64,000 nt of DNA from Candidatus Dechloromonas phosphorivorans (GCA_016709495.1 JADJMS010000021.1:49851-113850), one strand, 5' to 3'. Counted from the first letter of the stretch, positions 9,874 through 18,572 are shown. Notes: generated by a model from the sequence alone, not told the origin. A program made the numbers and translations.

Positions 9874-10530
9874 ATGAGCAGCATCCCTGCAAAAAAATCA
9901 TTGGTTTCACCTGGCCGCAAGCCGATGATTTCCCGCGAGGACATCATCGCTGCCGCCCTGAAGTTGCTGGGGCCAAGTCGTAGCGTCTCAACGCTGAGTT
10001 TGCGAGAAGTAGCGCGTGAAGCCGGGATCGCGCCGAACAGCTTTTATCGTCACTTTCGTGACATGGACGAACTGGCCGTAGCGCTCATCGACATGGCTGG
10101 CGAATCCTTGCGCCAAATTATCGGCGATGCGCGTCAGCGAGCCACATTGGAAGTCAGCGTCGTGCAAAGTTGCACAGATGCCTTCATGGAGCAACTGCGC
10201 GCTGATGACCGTCTCCTGCACATTTTGTTGCGCGAAGGCACTGTCGGGTCGGATGCCTTCAAACGGGCAGTGGAAAGGCAGTTGAGCTTTTTTGAAGAGG
10301 AGCTAGGCCAGGATTTGATTCGCCTGGCGGCGCTCAAGGGATCTGGTTTATGTCAACCCGCACTGACAGCCAAAGCGATTACCCGGCTGGTTTTCACCAT
10401 GGGTGCAACGGTGCTTGATCTGCCAAGAGACAAGCAGGATGAACTCGCAGCACAGATCGTCAAGATGGTTCGCATGATCATTGCCGGTACGCAAACTTTG
10501 GCGGCAATCGGCGCAAAAAAGACTGATTGA
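9874..10530 (+). CDS. fabR: FabR-type TetR family transcriptional repressor
   Basis: 218 residues starting at ATG 9874 after GAGGGA; an upstream TTG at 9832 is possible but less favoured. The N-terminal HTH contains SLREVAREAGIAPNSFYRHF, which is almost the sequence of FabR, the unsaturated-fatty-acid repressor of Gammaproteobacteria that senses acyl-ACP or acyl-CoA composition. The C-terminal ligand domain is also FabR-like (LHILLREGTVGSDAF). It diverges from pfaD and converges on oleD with a 9-base gap, so it sits exactly between the two lipid blocks. A local regulator of the pfa operon, and perhaps of ole, is the natural inference. Confidence 0.85.
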   Translation: MSSIPAKKSLVSPGRKPMISREDIIAAALKLLGPSRSVSTLSLREVAREAGIAPNSFYRHFRDMDELAVALIDMAGESLRQIIGDARQRATLEVSVVQSCTDAFMEQLRADDRLLHILLREGTVGSDAFKRAVERQLSFFEEELGQDLIRLAALKGSGLCQPALTAKAITRLVFTMGATVLDLPRDKQDELAAQIVKMVRMIIAGTQTLAAIGAKKTD

Positions 10531-10539
10531 TTAGCGTTG

Positions 10540-11525
10540 TTATGCGCCGCGCAACGATTGCTTCAGTATCTGCAAACCCTGAGTAACACTGATCAAGGGC
10601 GCGTAGCCAAGATCACGTTTTGCTGCTGAAATGTCGTACCAGTGAGCAGTGGCAAGTTGCTTGGCAACAAAGCGGGTCATCATCGGCTCATCCTGCCTGC
10701 CCAATACCTTCCAGATGATTTCCATGACCGCACCCACGGCATAGGCAGCTTGCGGGGAGATCGATTTCTCGCAAGGCGGCAGACCTCCCGCCTTCAAAAT
10801 CCCGTTGATCAGATCACGCTGCGGCATGGGTTCGCCCTGCGTAATGAAATAGGCATTGCCGGCGCAGGCAGCCCCCGGCGCAATTCGGTCGAGCGCTAGA
10901 AGGTGCGCGTCAACGGCATTGTCGATATAAACCGAATCAATCAGTTTCAGCCCCTTGCCGACCAGCCGCAAACGCCCGATTTTCCCGCGCGCCAGAATGC
11001 GCGCAGTCAATTGGGGTCGTGCGGCCCCCAGATAAGGTGTGGCCGGAGGGCAACGGTGCCGAGTTCAGTGGAGTTGGCTGAGCGGACCAGCTGTTCGGCT
11101 TCGGCTTTAGTAGCGGGATAGGCAATCTCGAAATGGGTGGCGAGCGGAATGCTTTCATCAACGCCCTCAATGTCACCACCGGCATGGATAACCGATGGCG
11201 TGCTGGTATAAACCAGTCGCCTGATATTGTTCGCCAGGCAAGCTTCAATGATATTGCGCGTACCGAGAACGTTGGCGCGATAGTAGTCCTCTTGAGGGCC
11301 CCAGACGCCCGTCTTGGCGGCAATGTGGATTACCGCCTCGCAAGTCTGAGCGGCCTGGATGACAGCATCACGATCAGCCAGATCGGCATGGACAATATCG
11401 ACCCCCAGCTTACGCAGGTCAGGGGAGTCCTCCCGCTGCAGTGAGCGTACGGTTTCACCTCGAGCCACGAGGCGACGCACGACGGCGCCACCGAGAAAGC
11501 CACTGCCACCGGTAACCAGAATCAA
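10540..11525 (-). pseudogene. oleD: OleD, NAD(P)-dependent 2-alkyl-3-ketoalkanoate reductase (frameshifted)
   Basis: Short-chain dehydrogenase/epimerase of the olefin pathway, reducing the OleA beta-keto acid product to the beta-hydroxy acid. N-terminal Rossmann motif VTGGSGFLGG, then YTSTPSV and the YPATK active-site Tyr/Lys. The gene is in two frames: 11525-11007 ends in LIWGPHDPN and stops, while 11010-10540 continues as LTARILARGKIGRL. One extra C in the CCCC run (GGGG at 11013-11016 on the plus strand) restores a single OleD of about 328 residues. Start is TTG at 11525 overlapping the oleC stop (TTGA). Because housekeeping genes here show the same lesion, a sequencing error is as likely as real inactivation. 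Confidence 0.85.
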
Positions 11526-13189
11526 GACAGTTTTTCCTGCGCCCAGTCAGCCAGTTTTTCACGGCCAATCTTGGCGTTATGACGGATATCGACGGGAAAG
11601 CCCGGATGAATCAGGAAATGAGAGATGCCTTGGGTTGGGGCGAACTTTGCGCCCAATAACTTCATTGACGCGAAAAGTTCTTGCTCGTTCAGGGGCTTAG
11701 CCTCGTGACTAAGTTCAATGCAAAGCACGGGAACACGCACTCCAGCAATTCTTGCGCTGACCAAAGCGGTACGAAAGACAGCCTGATGCGTATTGAAAAT
11801 TTCTTCGACTGGCGCCGAAAAGAGCCTTCTATCGGCCAGTTCAACGCGGTGAGATTTGCGTCCACAGAACCAAAGGCGACCTTCGGCATCGAAGTAACCA
11901 ACGTCACCCATGCGATGCACAGTTTGGCCATCCCGATCAATCTTGGCCAGCCGAGTTGCTTCCGGGCGACCAAAATAGGCGGCAGTCACGGTGGGGCCGA
12001 GCACTGTAATTTCGCCAATCTCGCCAACCGGCAATTCCTGTACTTTAGACCACTCGGTCAGCGCTTCATCCGTAATTTCAATGATCCGCACATCGTTCGG
12101 CGGCACGATACGACCGACACACACGCCAGCACCGATATTCGTAAATTGACGGGTGCAAGCAAGAATGTCGCGACTGCTGATGTTGGCGACGGGGAGGGCT
12201 TCGGTGGCACCGTAGGGAGTAAAAATCTCGGCGCCGGGCGGCAGCATTTGCTGCATCCGCTCCAGGGTAACGGCGGGCACAGGCGCGCCAGCAGACAATA
12301 TTCGTTTCACAGTCGGCCATTGCACCCCGTGTTCAACGCCGTGGCGGCTCACCGTGTTCAACAGGGCAGGGGAGGCGAAAACATTGGTGACTCCCCAATC
12401 CTCGATGGCAGCTTTGATTTTTTCAGGATCAACCTTGGCCGGACAGGTGAAATCCATGTCCGGAACGATGGTCGTCATGCCCAATGCCGGGTCGAACAGG
12501 GCGAACAACGGGAAGGTTGGCAGATCGATTTCGCCGGGCTGGATGCCATAGGTTTGCCGTATCAATTCAACCTGAGCCATGAAATTGCCGTGGCTATACA
12601 CCACCCCCTTGGCTATGCCGGTGCTGCCACTGGTGAACAGGATGGCTGCCGTTTCATCGGCTTGGGTGTTTTCCAGAAACGGGCTGCTTCCCGTTCCCAG
12701 AGCGGCCACCTTGGCGAGTGTCATCCCACCCCAGCACCAGCGCGTTCCTACCGTAACTAGGTGGCGGATGGTTTTGCGGCCCCATCCGAGCACAATCCGT
12801 GCCGCATGGGCAGCTGGAATGCCGATGAACGCTTCCGGTTCGACTTCAGCCAGGCAGGTCTTGAGTTGTTTTAGGCCGAGGCCAGGGTCGATCATCACCG
12901 GGACGATGCCGGCCTTGAACAAGGCGAAAGTCAGGGCAAAAAATTCCAGGCTGGGTTTGACCATCAACACGGTGCGCATGCCCCGGGTCAGCCCAGCTGC
13001 CCTCAGCCCACGGGCGATAACATCGCTTTGCACATCCAGTTGCTGGTAGGTGAGCCGTGAGTATGTGCGGCGACCATCATGGTCAAACCCAGTGGGAAAA
13101 ACCACCGCCAGCGTCTGCGGTTGCAGCCGTGCCATCTTTGGCAGGGCGGCGGCAATGTTGCAGACGCCAGAATCGAGGGCATCGGTCAT
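11522..13189 (-). CDS. oleC: OleC, AMP-dependent beta-lactone synthetase
   Basis: A 555-residue ANL-superfamily enzyme starting at ATG 13189. In the olefin pathway OleC uses ATP to convert the beta-hydroxy acid from OleD into a beta-lactone. The adenylation core motif is seen as LFTSGSTGIAKGV, followed by FTPYGATEALP and, near the C-terminus, MGDVGYFDAEGRLWFCGRKS. Nine bases lie between it and the oleB stop, and its own stop overlaps the oleD start, so it belongs to one oleA-B-C-D transcript. General acyl-CoA synthetase is the only alternative and is disfavoured by the neighbours. Confidence 0.92.
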   Translation of the reverse strand: MTDALDSGVCNIAAALPKMARLQPQTLAVVFPTGFDHDGRRTYSRLTYQQLDVQSDVIARGLRAAGLTRGMRTVLMVKPSLEFFALTFALFKAGIVPVMIDPGLGLKQLKTCLAEVEPEAFIGIPAAHAARIVLGWGRKTIRHLVTVGTRWCWGGMTLAKVAALGTGSSPFLENTQADETAAILFTSGSTGIAKGVVYSHGNFMAQVELIRQTYGIQPGEIDLPTFPLFALFDPALGMTTIVPDMDFTCPAKVDPEKIKAAIEDWGVTNVFASPALLNTVSRHGVEHGVQWPTVKRILSAGAPVPAVTLERMQQMLPPGAEIFTPYGATEALPVANISSRDILACTRQFTNIGAGVCVGRIVPPNDVRIIEITDEALTEWSKVQELPVGEIGEITVLGPTVTAAYFGRPEATRLAKIDRDGQTVHRMGDVGYFDAEGRLWFCGRKSHRVELADRRLFSAPVEEIFNTHQAVFRTALVSARIAGVRVPVLCIELSHEAKPLNEQELFASMKLLGAKFAPTQGISHFLIHPGFPVDIRHNAKIGREKLADWAQEKLS

Positions 13190-13198
13190 GCAGAGCGT

Positions 13199-14083
13199 TC
13201 AGGCGCGAATGAAATCAGAAATCAGCGGGATGACTTCTACGGCTGCATCTTCAAGAACGTAGTGGCCAGCATCGGCCAGGCGATGGACTTTTGCCTGTGG
13301 GAGATATGACTGCCATTTACTCAAAAAAGCATCATCAAACACGAAATCGAGTGCGCCCCAGACGATCAAGGCAGGCGTGTCCTTGAACTGATGCAGGTTT
13401 GATGCAATGTTCTCGACCAGTGCATAGCCTGCATCTGACGGTCCAAGCGGAATGTCCTGCACGAAACGCAAGGTGGCGATACGGTTTTTCCAGGAATCAT
13501 ACGGCGCCCGGTAACCAAGAGAGATTTGCGGGCTCATTTTCTTGCGCTTGCAGCCGACCTGTGTGGCGCCCCCGGAGAAAGCATTGAATCCGCGCACCAG
13601 TAGCGCCCCCAAGGGAGTACGAGTCAATTTCAATGGGCCGGGGAAAACCTTGTCTTCTGGCAAGGGAAAGGCGCCAGTATTCAGTATGACGATACGTGCA
13701 ACCTGCTCAGGATGTTTGGCTGCCCAGCCAAAGCCAATCATGCCACCCCAGTCATGCACAATCAGGGTGACGGGTTGGCTCAGGTTCAGGGAGGTGATCA
13801 GTGCATCCAGATCATCGATTCGTTGTGCCAACGTGTAGGCGTAAGCATCATCGTGAGGCTTGTCAGACAAACCCATGCCGATATGGTCAGGCACGATGCA
13901 GCGGTGTGTGCTTGATAAAGCCTGAACCAAATTACGGTAATAAAAGGACCAGGAAGGGTTGCCGTGCACCATCAGAACCGGTGGGCCATCGACGCCTTCA
14001 TCAAGGTAATGCATCCGCAGACCAGAACCACGGTCGAAATAATTTGTTTGGAACGGGTAGAGCGCCGGGTCAAACTCTCTCAC
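13199..14083 (-). CDS. oleB: OleB, alpha/beta-hydrolase beta-lactone decarboxylase
   Basis: About 294 residues of the haloalkane-dehalogenase-like alpha/beta-hydrolase group. OleB decarboxylates the beta-lactone to the cis-olefin. The nucleophile elbow is VHDWGGMIG (Asp), an oxyanion-region HGNPSWSFYYRN precedes it, and the catalytic His is in DAGHYVLED. GTG at 14083 overlaps the oleA stop (GTGA) with a GAGG ribosome site seven bases ahead; a TTG lies one codon upstream. It is a separate gene, unlike the oleBC fusions found in some actinobacteria. Confidence 0.9.
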   Translation of the reverse strand: MREFDPALYPFQTNYFDRGSGLRMHYLDEGVDGPPVLMVHGNPSWSFYYRNLVQALSSTHRCIVPDHIGMGLSDKPHDDAYAYTLAQRIDDLDALITSLNLSQPVTLIVHDWGGMIGFGWAAKHPEQVARIVILNTGAFPLPEDKVFPGPLKLTRTPLGALLVRGFNAFSGGATQVGCKRKKMSPQISLGYRAPYDSWKNRIATLRFVQDIPLGPSDAGYALVENIASNLHQFKDTPALIVWGALDFVFDDAFLSKWQSYLPQAKVHRLADAGHYVLEDAAVEVIPLISDFIRA

Positions 14084-15105
14084 CAAATGACCTCGGCCAT
14101 GCTGCAGTTCAGCCCGGAGCCGATACCCATCAGTGCGACACGGCTGCCTTTATGAATTCGTCCGCTTTCAGCCGCTTTGGAAAGGACGATAGCCACGGAA
14201 GCCGGGCCGATATTGCCGAATTCAGGGTAAATCGCCAACACCTTTTTACTGTCGATACCCAAGGTTTGGCAGAGGTTAACCGTGTGGGTGCCGCTGACCT
14301 GATGCAAAACGTATTCATCAACCTGATCAACGCCATCTGCCATCCAGCCAAAATCCGCTTTCGCATAGCCGAAGGTTTCGGTCGCGAGCGCAAGGCCAGC
14401 CACCAAGAGTCCTTTGGCATCCGTCACCATATGGTCATTCTGGCCGCGACACAATCCACTATGTTGTGTGGCTGCGCGATTGACGACGCCGGTAAAGCGA
14501 TGGCCATTCGGCGCAAGGTCGGTCCGGGCGAGCAACATGGCGACTGACCCGGAACCCAGGGTCAATGTGGCGAACTGTTCGAGAAAATCCTGGGCGGTGG
14601 TTTCCGGACGCTGGAGACGGGCAATGGTTGCCTCTTGTACAAAACGAGCGCTCTCGCCGTCAACGATCAGGCCGTAATCAATTTGGCCCCGTTCAATCAT
14701 GTTGCTGACCATCTGCATGCCGCTCAAAAAGCCCAGGCAGGCATTACCCAAGTCGAAATTCAGGCATTCCGGGGAGAGACCCAGTCGGTTATGCACCAGA
14801 CAGGCGGTAGATGGTTCAATATAGTCACGGCACACAGAGGTATTGACGATGATGCCGATGCGGGAACGATCAATGCCAGAATCGCGGAGTACCTTTTCTG
14901 CCGCCAAGGCCGCTGCTTCGCTGGGCTGAACCCCCTTGTCCCAGTATCGGCGAGCCTCTATGCCTGAAGCGTATTCCAGCACCTCAACCCGCATCCCCAA
15001 GCGCTCAAGGGTAGCGGCAAACTGTTGGGACATCTCGGAGGAGGTAACGCGGTGAGGAGCATCAATGTGCGCGAGACTTAAAATTGAAACATTTTGGTAT
15101 TGCAT
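14080..15105 (-). CDS. oleA: OleA, thiolase-family head-to-head condensing enzyme
   Basis: A 341-residue enzyme that condenses two acyl-CoAs head to head into a 2-alkyl-3-keto acid. It resembles FabH but carries OleA hallmarks: TSVCRDYIEPSTACLVHNR, active Cys in DLGNACLGFLSG, His in HQVSGTHT and Asn in GNIGPAS. It is first in the operon oleA-B-C-D, with start ATG at 15105. Activity on long-chain acyl-CoA is established for the family. Here the neighbouring Pfa genes suggest that unsaturated acyl chains may be the substrate. Confidence 0.92.
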   Translation of the reverse strand: MQYQNVSILSLAHIDAPHRVTSSEMSQQFAATLERLGMRVEVLEYASGIEARRYWDKGVQPSEAAALAAEKVLRDSGIDRSRIGIIVNTSVCRDYIEPSTACLVHNRLGLSPECLNFDLGNACLGFLSGMQMVSNMIERGQIDYGLIVDGESARFVQEATIARLQRPETTAQDFLEQFATLTLGSGSVAMLLARTDLAPNGHRFTGVVNRAATQHSGLCRGQNDHMVTDAKGLLVAGLALATETFGYAKADFGWMADGVDQVDEYVLHQVSGTHTVNLCQTLGIDSKKVLAIYPEFGNIGPASVAIVLSKAAESGRIHKGSRVALMGIGSGLNCSMAEVIW

Positions 15106-15362
15106 TGACCATCCAGGGGATCAGAACTTCAATGCCCTGTGTAAATAGGGCTTGCTAGGGGTAAATTGAGGATTTTACTCAAATAGTCGAGGCGGGAGTA
15201 TCGCCGAATCACCCCTCAGCCGTCAATCTCGATGCATAGAGAGAGGTTCTCTTGCGCCGGTAAAACAGTTATTTGTTAAAGTGGACGGCGAATTTTGTTC
15301 AAAAATTCAGTTATGCGATGTAAACCAGCTGTTGGGCAGAGCAATGTTTTTCCCGAGCCGAA
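15106..15362. promoter_or_regulatory. oleA upstream region
   Basis: Non-coding stretch between oleA and the tRNA-Asn terminator. The inverted repeat GCCCT/AGGGC at 15134-15151 with an 8-base spacer lies about 30 bases ahead of the oleA start and could be an operator or leader hairpin. No clear sigma-70 hexamers were identified for oleA. Small open frames here look non-coding. Confidence 0.3.
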
Positions 15363-15399
15363 AAGCAAAAAGCCCAGTTTTTAACTGGGCTTTTTGCTT
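15363..15399 (-). terminator. Intrinsic terminator of tRNA-Asn
   Basis: Perfect 17-base inverted repeat (15363-15379 and 15383-15399) with a 3-base loop. It contains AAAAAGCCCAG/CTGGGCTTTTT, so a U tract follows the GC stem on either strand. It lies just past the 3' end of tRNA-Asn and would also stop readthrough toward oleA. Confidence 0.85.
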
Positions 15400-15407
15400 G
15401 AAACACT

Positions 15408-15483
15408 TGGCTCCCCGACCTGGGCTCGAACCAGGGACCTACGGATTAACAGTCCGGCGCTCTACCGACTGAGCTATCGAGGA
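15408..15483 (-). tRNA. tRNA-Asn (GTT)
   Basis: 76-base tRNA with CCA encoded (TGG at 15408-15410 on the plus strand). The acceptor stem TCCTCGA pairs with TCGGGGA, the anticodon loop reads CTGTTAA with anticodon GTT, and the T-loop GGTTCGAGCCC is intact. A consensus promoter lies directly upstream and a strong terminator directly downstream. Confidence 0.95.
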
Positions 15484-15495
15484 ACAGAAGGCAGC

Positions 15496-15524
15496 ATTAT
15501 AGAGATTGAACCCAGTGAGGTCAA
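15496..15524 (-). promoter_or_regulatory. Sigma-70 promoter of tRNA-Asn
   Basis: On the minus strand TTGACC (15519-15524) and TATAAT (15496-15501) are 17 bases apart, 12 bases ahead of the mature tRNA end. Near-consensus, as expected for a stable RNA gene. Confidence 0.8.
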
Positions 15525-15562
15525 GCGATTTGCGCGTTATACTGTTAAAAATATTTTGGCTT

Positions 15563-17236
15563 ATGGATAAATACCTCGTATACGTAAAGACTCCCATTGG
15601 TGATGAAGCTGTTCGCCAGAGTACTCATGTTGTCAAACGCAATTTGCGCATGGTCTTGGTGCAGGTTGATGGCAAGCTATCGGTTGCCGAGCTGAGTACA
15701 AAAATTGGTAATAGCCAATTGGTAGAGGCTGCGCTGCGTGAATTGGAGTCTGATGGTTATATCGCTCCAACACTGGAGGGAGTTTCCGTTTGGGAAGAGG
15801 GTGTCAGAAAAGCAAAATTTAACTCGGCGCCACCGCTTTCAGATTTTTCATCATTTGGGCCAGCACCTGTGCGCTCAGCTGATGCTGGTTATTCTCAGGC
15901 GATGGCCGGTAATTTTTCAAGATTCAGTCAAGCTTCGCCACCTAATCAGGCTAAGCGCGACTTGCCGCCAAGAGTTGTTACACCGGTGATCGCTGACAAA
16001 AGAGAATTCATCAGGGAAGGAAAACCCTTCCCTTGGGCGCGTGCGCTGTTGATGGTGATAGTTGGTGGTTTTATTGCCAGTCTGGTAACTTTGTTTTTCT
16101 ACCCATACAACAATTTCAAGCCGCGCATTGAAGCTGTGGCGAGTCAGTATTTACAGGTGCCGGTTCGTATTGAATCGATCGATCTTAAATTTTCACCTCG
16201 CCCCAACCTTTTGCTCTCCAACCTGAAAATTGGTGAGCAGGGCGATTCAACTATTGAATCGGTATCACTGCCTCCATTCTCACTTATCGGTTCTGGCAAG
16301 CCCGACATTCAGCGTCTTAATGTGTCCGGTGCTTCAATTGCGCTTGATCGTCTGCACCAATTTCCTTTTTTTGCATCAATTGCCCGGGAGCCGCAGGCAT
16401 CAGTTTCAGTTCACCGAATTGATATTGAGCGCCTGACGTTCAAAGCGGGTGATTTGGTGCTGGATGGACTGAGCGGGGAGATGCTTCTGCGCAAAAATGG
16501 CCAGGCAGAAAAAGCAGCGTTTCAGACAGTTGACCGCAGCATTCGCCTTTTGGCGCATTCTTCACCTTCCGGGCTCCTGCTGAATATTGAGGGCTATGGC
16601 TGGAAACCTTTTGCCAACACACCTTTGACTTTTGATTCACTTCAAGCAAAAGGCTTGCTGCAACCGGGAAAGCTGGTAATTAACAGTTTCGATAGCACCT
16701 TGCTCGGCGGTGTGATCAAGGGGAGTTGGCTTTTCGACTGGACCAGCGGCATGACAATGGTGGGCGATGGTTCGCTGGCGCGCCTTGATGCACGCAAGGT
16801 TAGCGCTGCATTTGCACCAAAACTTGCTTTGGAAGGTGAAATGGCCGGGGTTTTCCGTCTGCGTGGCAGCGGGCCAAACACAACGGATATGTGGCTCAGT
16901 GCTGATGCCGCGCTTGATCTTGTTATGACCAATGGTGTGTTGCATGGTATTGATTTGGGTGAAGCGGTACGCCGTGGCACTGGATCGGTCATTCGTGGTG
17001 GCGCAACCAAATTTGATCAACTGTCGGGAACAATAACTATTAAGCAAAATCAGTTGCTTGGTCGCAATATTCAGCTTGATGCTGGTCGCGTGACGGCCAA
17101 TGGTCAGTTTTCTGCGGCAAACCAGCGTGTTGATGCAAGCTTGGTGGTGACCATGCAAACCTCCGTATCAACCTTGCGTTCACCGGTACGAGTTACTGGT
17201 GTGTTGCCTGATCTATCTACTGTCGCGAATCGTTAG
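15563..17236 (+). CDS. AsmA-like envelope protein with N-terminal winged-helix-like domain
   Basis: 557 residues; ATG 15563 is preferred because the conserved-looking MDKYLVYVKTP begins there. Residues ~1-80 look like a small winged-helix or ubiquitin-binding-like fold (VDGKLSVAELS, LRELESDGYIAP). A Pro/Ala-rich linker follows, then one membrane helix near 165-185 (ALLMVIVGGFIASLVTLFF), and a long beta-rich periplasmic part. Its end resembles the AsmA C-terminal region (GVLHGIDLGEAVRRG, GRVTANGQFSAANQRVDASL). AsmA-family proteins act in envelope and lipid transport. The N-terminal cytoplasmic domain is unusual for that family. Function is not known; the AsmA link rests on the C-terminal pattern. 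Confidence 0.7.
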   Translation: MDKYLVYVKTPIGDEAVRQSTHVVKRNLRMVLVQVDGKLSVAELSTKIGNSQLVEAALRELESDGYIAPTLEGVSVWEEGVRKAKFNSAPPLSDFSSFGPAPVRSADAGYSQAMAGNFSRFSQASPPNQAKRDLPPRVVTPVIADKREFIREGKPFPWARALLMVIVGGFIASLVTLFFYPYNNFKPRIEAVASQYLQVPVRIESIDLKFSPRPNLLLSNLKIGEQGDSTIESVSLPPFSLIGSGKPDIQRLNVSGASIALDRLHQFPFFASIAREPQASVSVHRIDIERLTFKAGDLVLDGLSGEMLLRKNGQAEKAAFQTVDRSIRLLAHSSPSGLLLNIEGYGWKPFANTPLTFDSLQAKGLLQPGKLVINSFDSTLLGGVIKGSWLFDWTSGMTMVGDGSLARLDARKVSAAFAPKLALEGEMAGVFRLRGSGPNTTDMWLSADAALDLVMTNGVLHGIDLGEAVRRGTGSVIRGGATKFDQLSGTITIKQNQLLGRNIQLDAGRVTANGQFSAANQRVDASLVVTMQTSVSTLRSPVRVTGVLPDLSTVANR

Positions 17237-17244
17237 AAACAGGC

Positions 17245-17275
17245 AAAAAAAACGAGACCGGAGTCTCGTTTTTTT
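17245..17275. terminator. Bidirectional intrinsic terminator
   Basis: Inverted repeat ACGAGAC/GTCTCGT with a 4-base loop, A-rich on the left and T-rich on the right. It lies between the convergent AsmA-like gene and tyrB and can serve both strands. Confidence 0.85.
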
Positions 17276-17290
17276 AACAACTGAGCGAAC

Positions 17291-18499
17291 TCAGGGCTTG
17301 ATTACAGCAGCAATCGCCTTGGCAACGTAATCGACATTCTTGGTATTCAGTGCGGCGAGGCAGATGCGACCGGTCGACACGGCGTAGATGCCGAATTCTT
17401 CCTTCATGCGCTCAACTTGAGCCGCTGTCAGCCCGGTGTAGGAGAACATGCCGCGTTGCTGGATTACAAACGAGAAATCCTGCGCAACGCCCTGCGCCTT
17501 GATCGATTCAACCAGGCTGGTACGCATGGCACGGATACGATCACGCATGCCGGCCAGTTCGGTTTCCCACATCTGGCGCAGCTCTGGCGAAGCCAATACT
17601 GTAGCAACCAGTGCGCCGCCATGAATCGGTGGGTTGGAGTAGTTGGTGCGAATGACGCGCTTGAGTTGCGACATGACGCGGGCTGATTCATCCTTGCTGG
17701 CGGTGATGATGGACAAGGCTCCGACACGCTCGCCGTAGAGCGAGAAGCTCTTGGAGAAAGAGCTGGAAACAAAGAATTGCAGCCCGGAAGCCGAGAAGGC
17801 GCGAACCGCAACAGCATCCGGTTCAATGCCGTCAGCAAAGCCTTGGTAGGCCATGTCAAGGAAAGGAACCAGATTGCGCGCACGGCACAGATCAACGACT
17901 TCTTGCCATTGGGCGTCAGAGAGGTCAGCGCCGGTTGGATTGTGGCAGCAGGCATGCAGGATGATGATGGAACCGGCATCCAGGCTGTTCAGGCAGGCTT
18001 TCATACCAGCAAAATTGACGCCACGGGTGGCGGCATCGTAGTACGGGTAGTTTTCAACGACGAACCCTGCTGATTCGAAGAGGGCGCGATGGTTTTCCCA
18101 GGAAGGGTCGCTGATGTATACCTTGGCATTCGGGTTCAGGCGCTTCAGATAATCGGCACCAATTTTCAGTGCGCCGGTGCCGCCGAGTGCTTGGGCGGTG
18201 ATGACTTGCCCGTTGGCGATCAAAGCTGAATCTTTGCCCAGCAGCAGGTTTTGTACCGCTTGATTGTAGGCTGGGGCACCTTCGATTGGCTGGTAGCCAC
18301 GGGGCAGGGCGGCTTTGACGCGGGCATCTTCGGCGGCCTTGACGGCGGCCAGCAACGGAATCTTGCCATTGTCGTCAAAATAAACGCCAACGCCGAGATT
18401 GACCTTGGTGCTGCGGGTATCGGCATTGAAAGATTCATTAAGACCAAGGATAGGGTCACGCGGGGCCAACTCTACCGCAGCAAAGATCGAAGAGGACAT
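17291..18499 (-). CDS. tyrB: Aromatic amino acid aminotransferase
   Basis: 402-residue class I PLP-dependent aminotransferase of the AspC/TyrB group. The PLP lysine lies in SSSFSKSFSLYGER; HNPTGADLS and the C-terminal TGRICLAALN (substrate-carboxylate Arg) are also present. ATG 18499 gives the usual MSSSIFAAVELAPRDP start; a longer reading to 18574 would overlap the divergent uvrB. It transfers amino groups between aromatic/dicarboxylic amino acids and 2-oxo acids in the cytoplasm. AspC versus TyrB specificity cannot be settled from sequence alone. Confidence 0.88.
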   Translation of the reverse strand: MSSSIFAAVELAPRDPILGLNESFNADTRSTKVNLGVGVYFDDNGKIPLLAAVKAAEDARVKAALPRGYQPIEGAPAYNQAVQNLLLGKDSALIANGQVITAQALGGTGALKIGADYLKRLNPNAKVYISDPSWENHRALFESAGFVVENYPYYDAATRGVNFAGMKACLNSLDAGSIIILHACCHNPTGADLSDAQWQEVVDLCRARNLVPFLDMAYQGFADGIEPDAVAVRAFSASGLQFFVSSSFSKSFSLYGERVGALSIITASKDESARVMSQLKRVIRTNYSNPPIHGGALVATVLASPELRQMWETELAGMRDRIRAMRTSLVESIKAQGVAQDFSFVIQQRGMFSYTGLTAAQVERMKEEFGIYAVSTGRICLAALNTKNVDYVAKAIAAVIKP

Positions 18500-18572
18500 A
18501 AAGACTCCATGGAATAATAGGCACAATGTTCGAACAGCAACCTTGCTGCTCAAAAAACCGAAGAATTTTAGC

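Noticed and set aside
11681..12760. 359-codon plus-strand frame
   Set aside because: Antisense to oleC, which has all adenylation motifs; no domain or ribosome site supports the plus-strand frame.
13801..14547. 248-codon plus-strand frame
   Set aside because: Antisense to oleB/oleA with no domain; both ole genes are full length on the minus strand.
15281..15472. Small plus-strand frame near tRNA-Asn
   Set aside because: It crosses the terminator and the tRNA-Asn gene and has no protein-like features.
18500..18572. Possible LexA box ahead of uvrB (GTTCGAAC and CAGCAACCTTGCTG palindromes)
   Set aside because: Neither fits the CTG-N10-CAG pattern expected for Betaproteobacteria; kept only as unexplained short palindromes.
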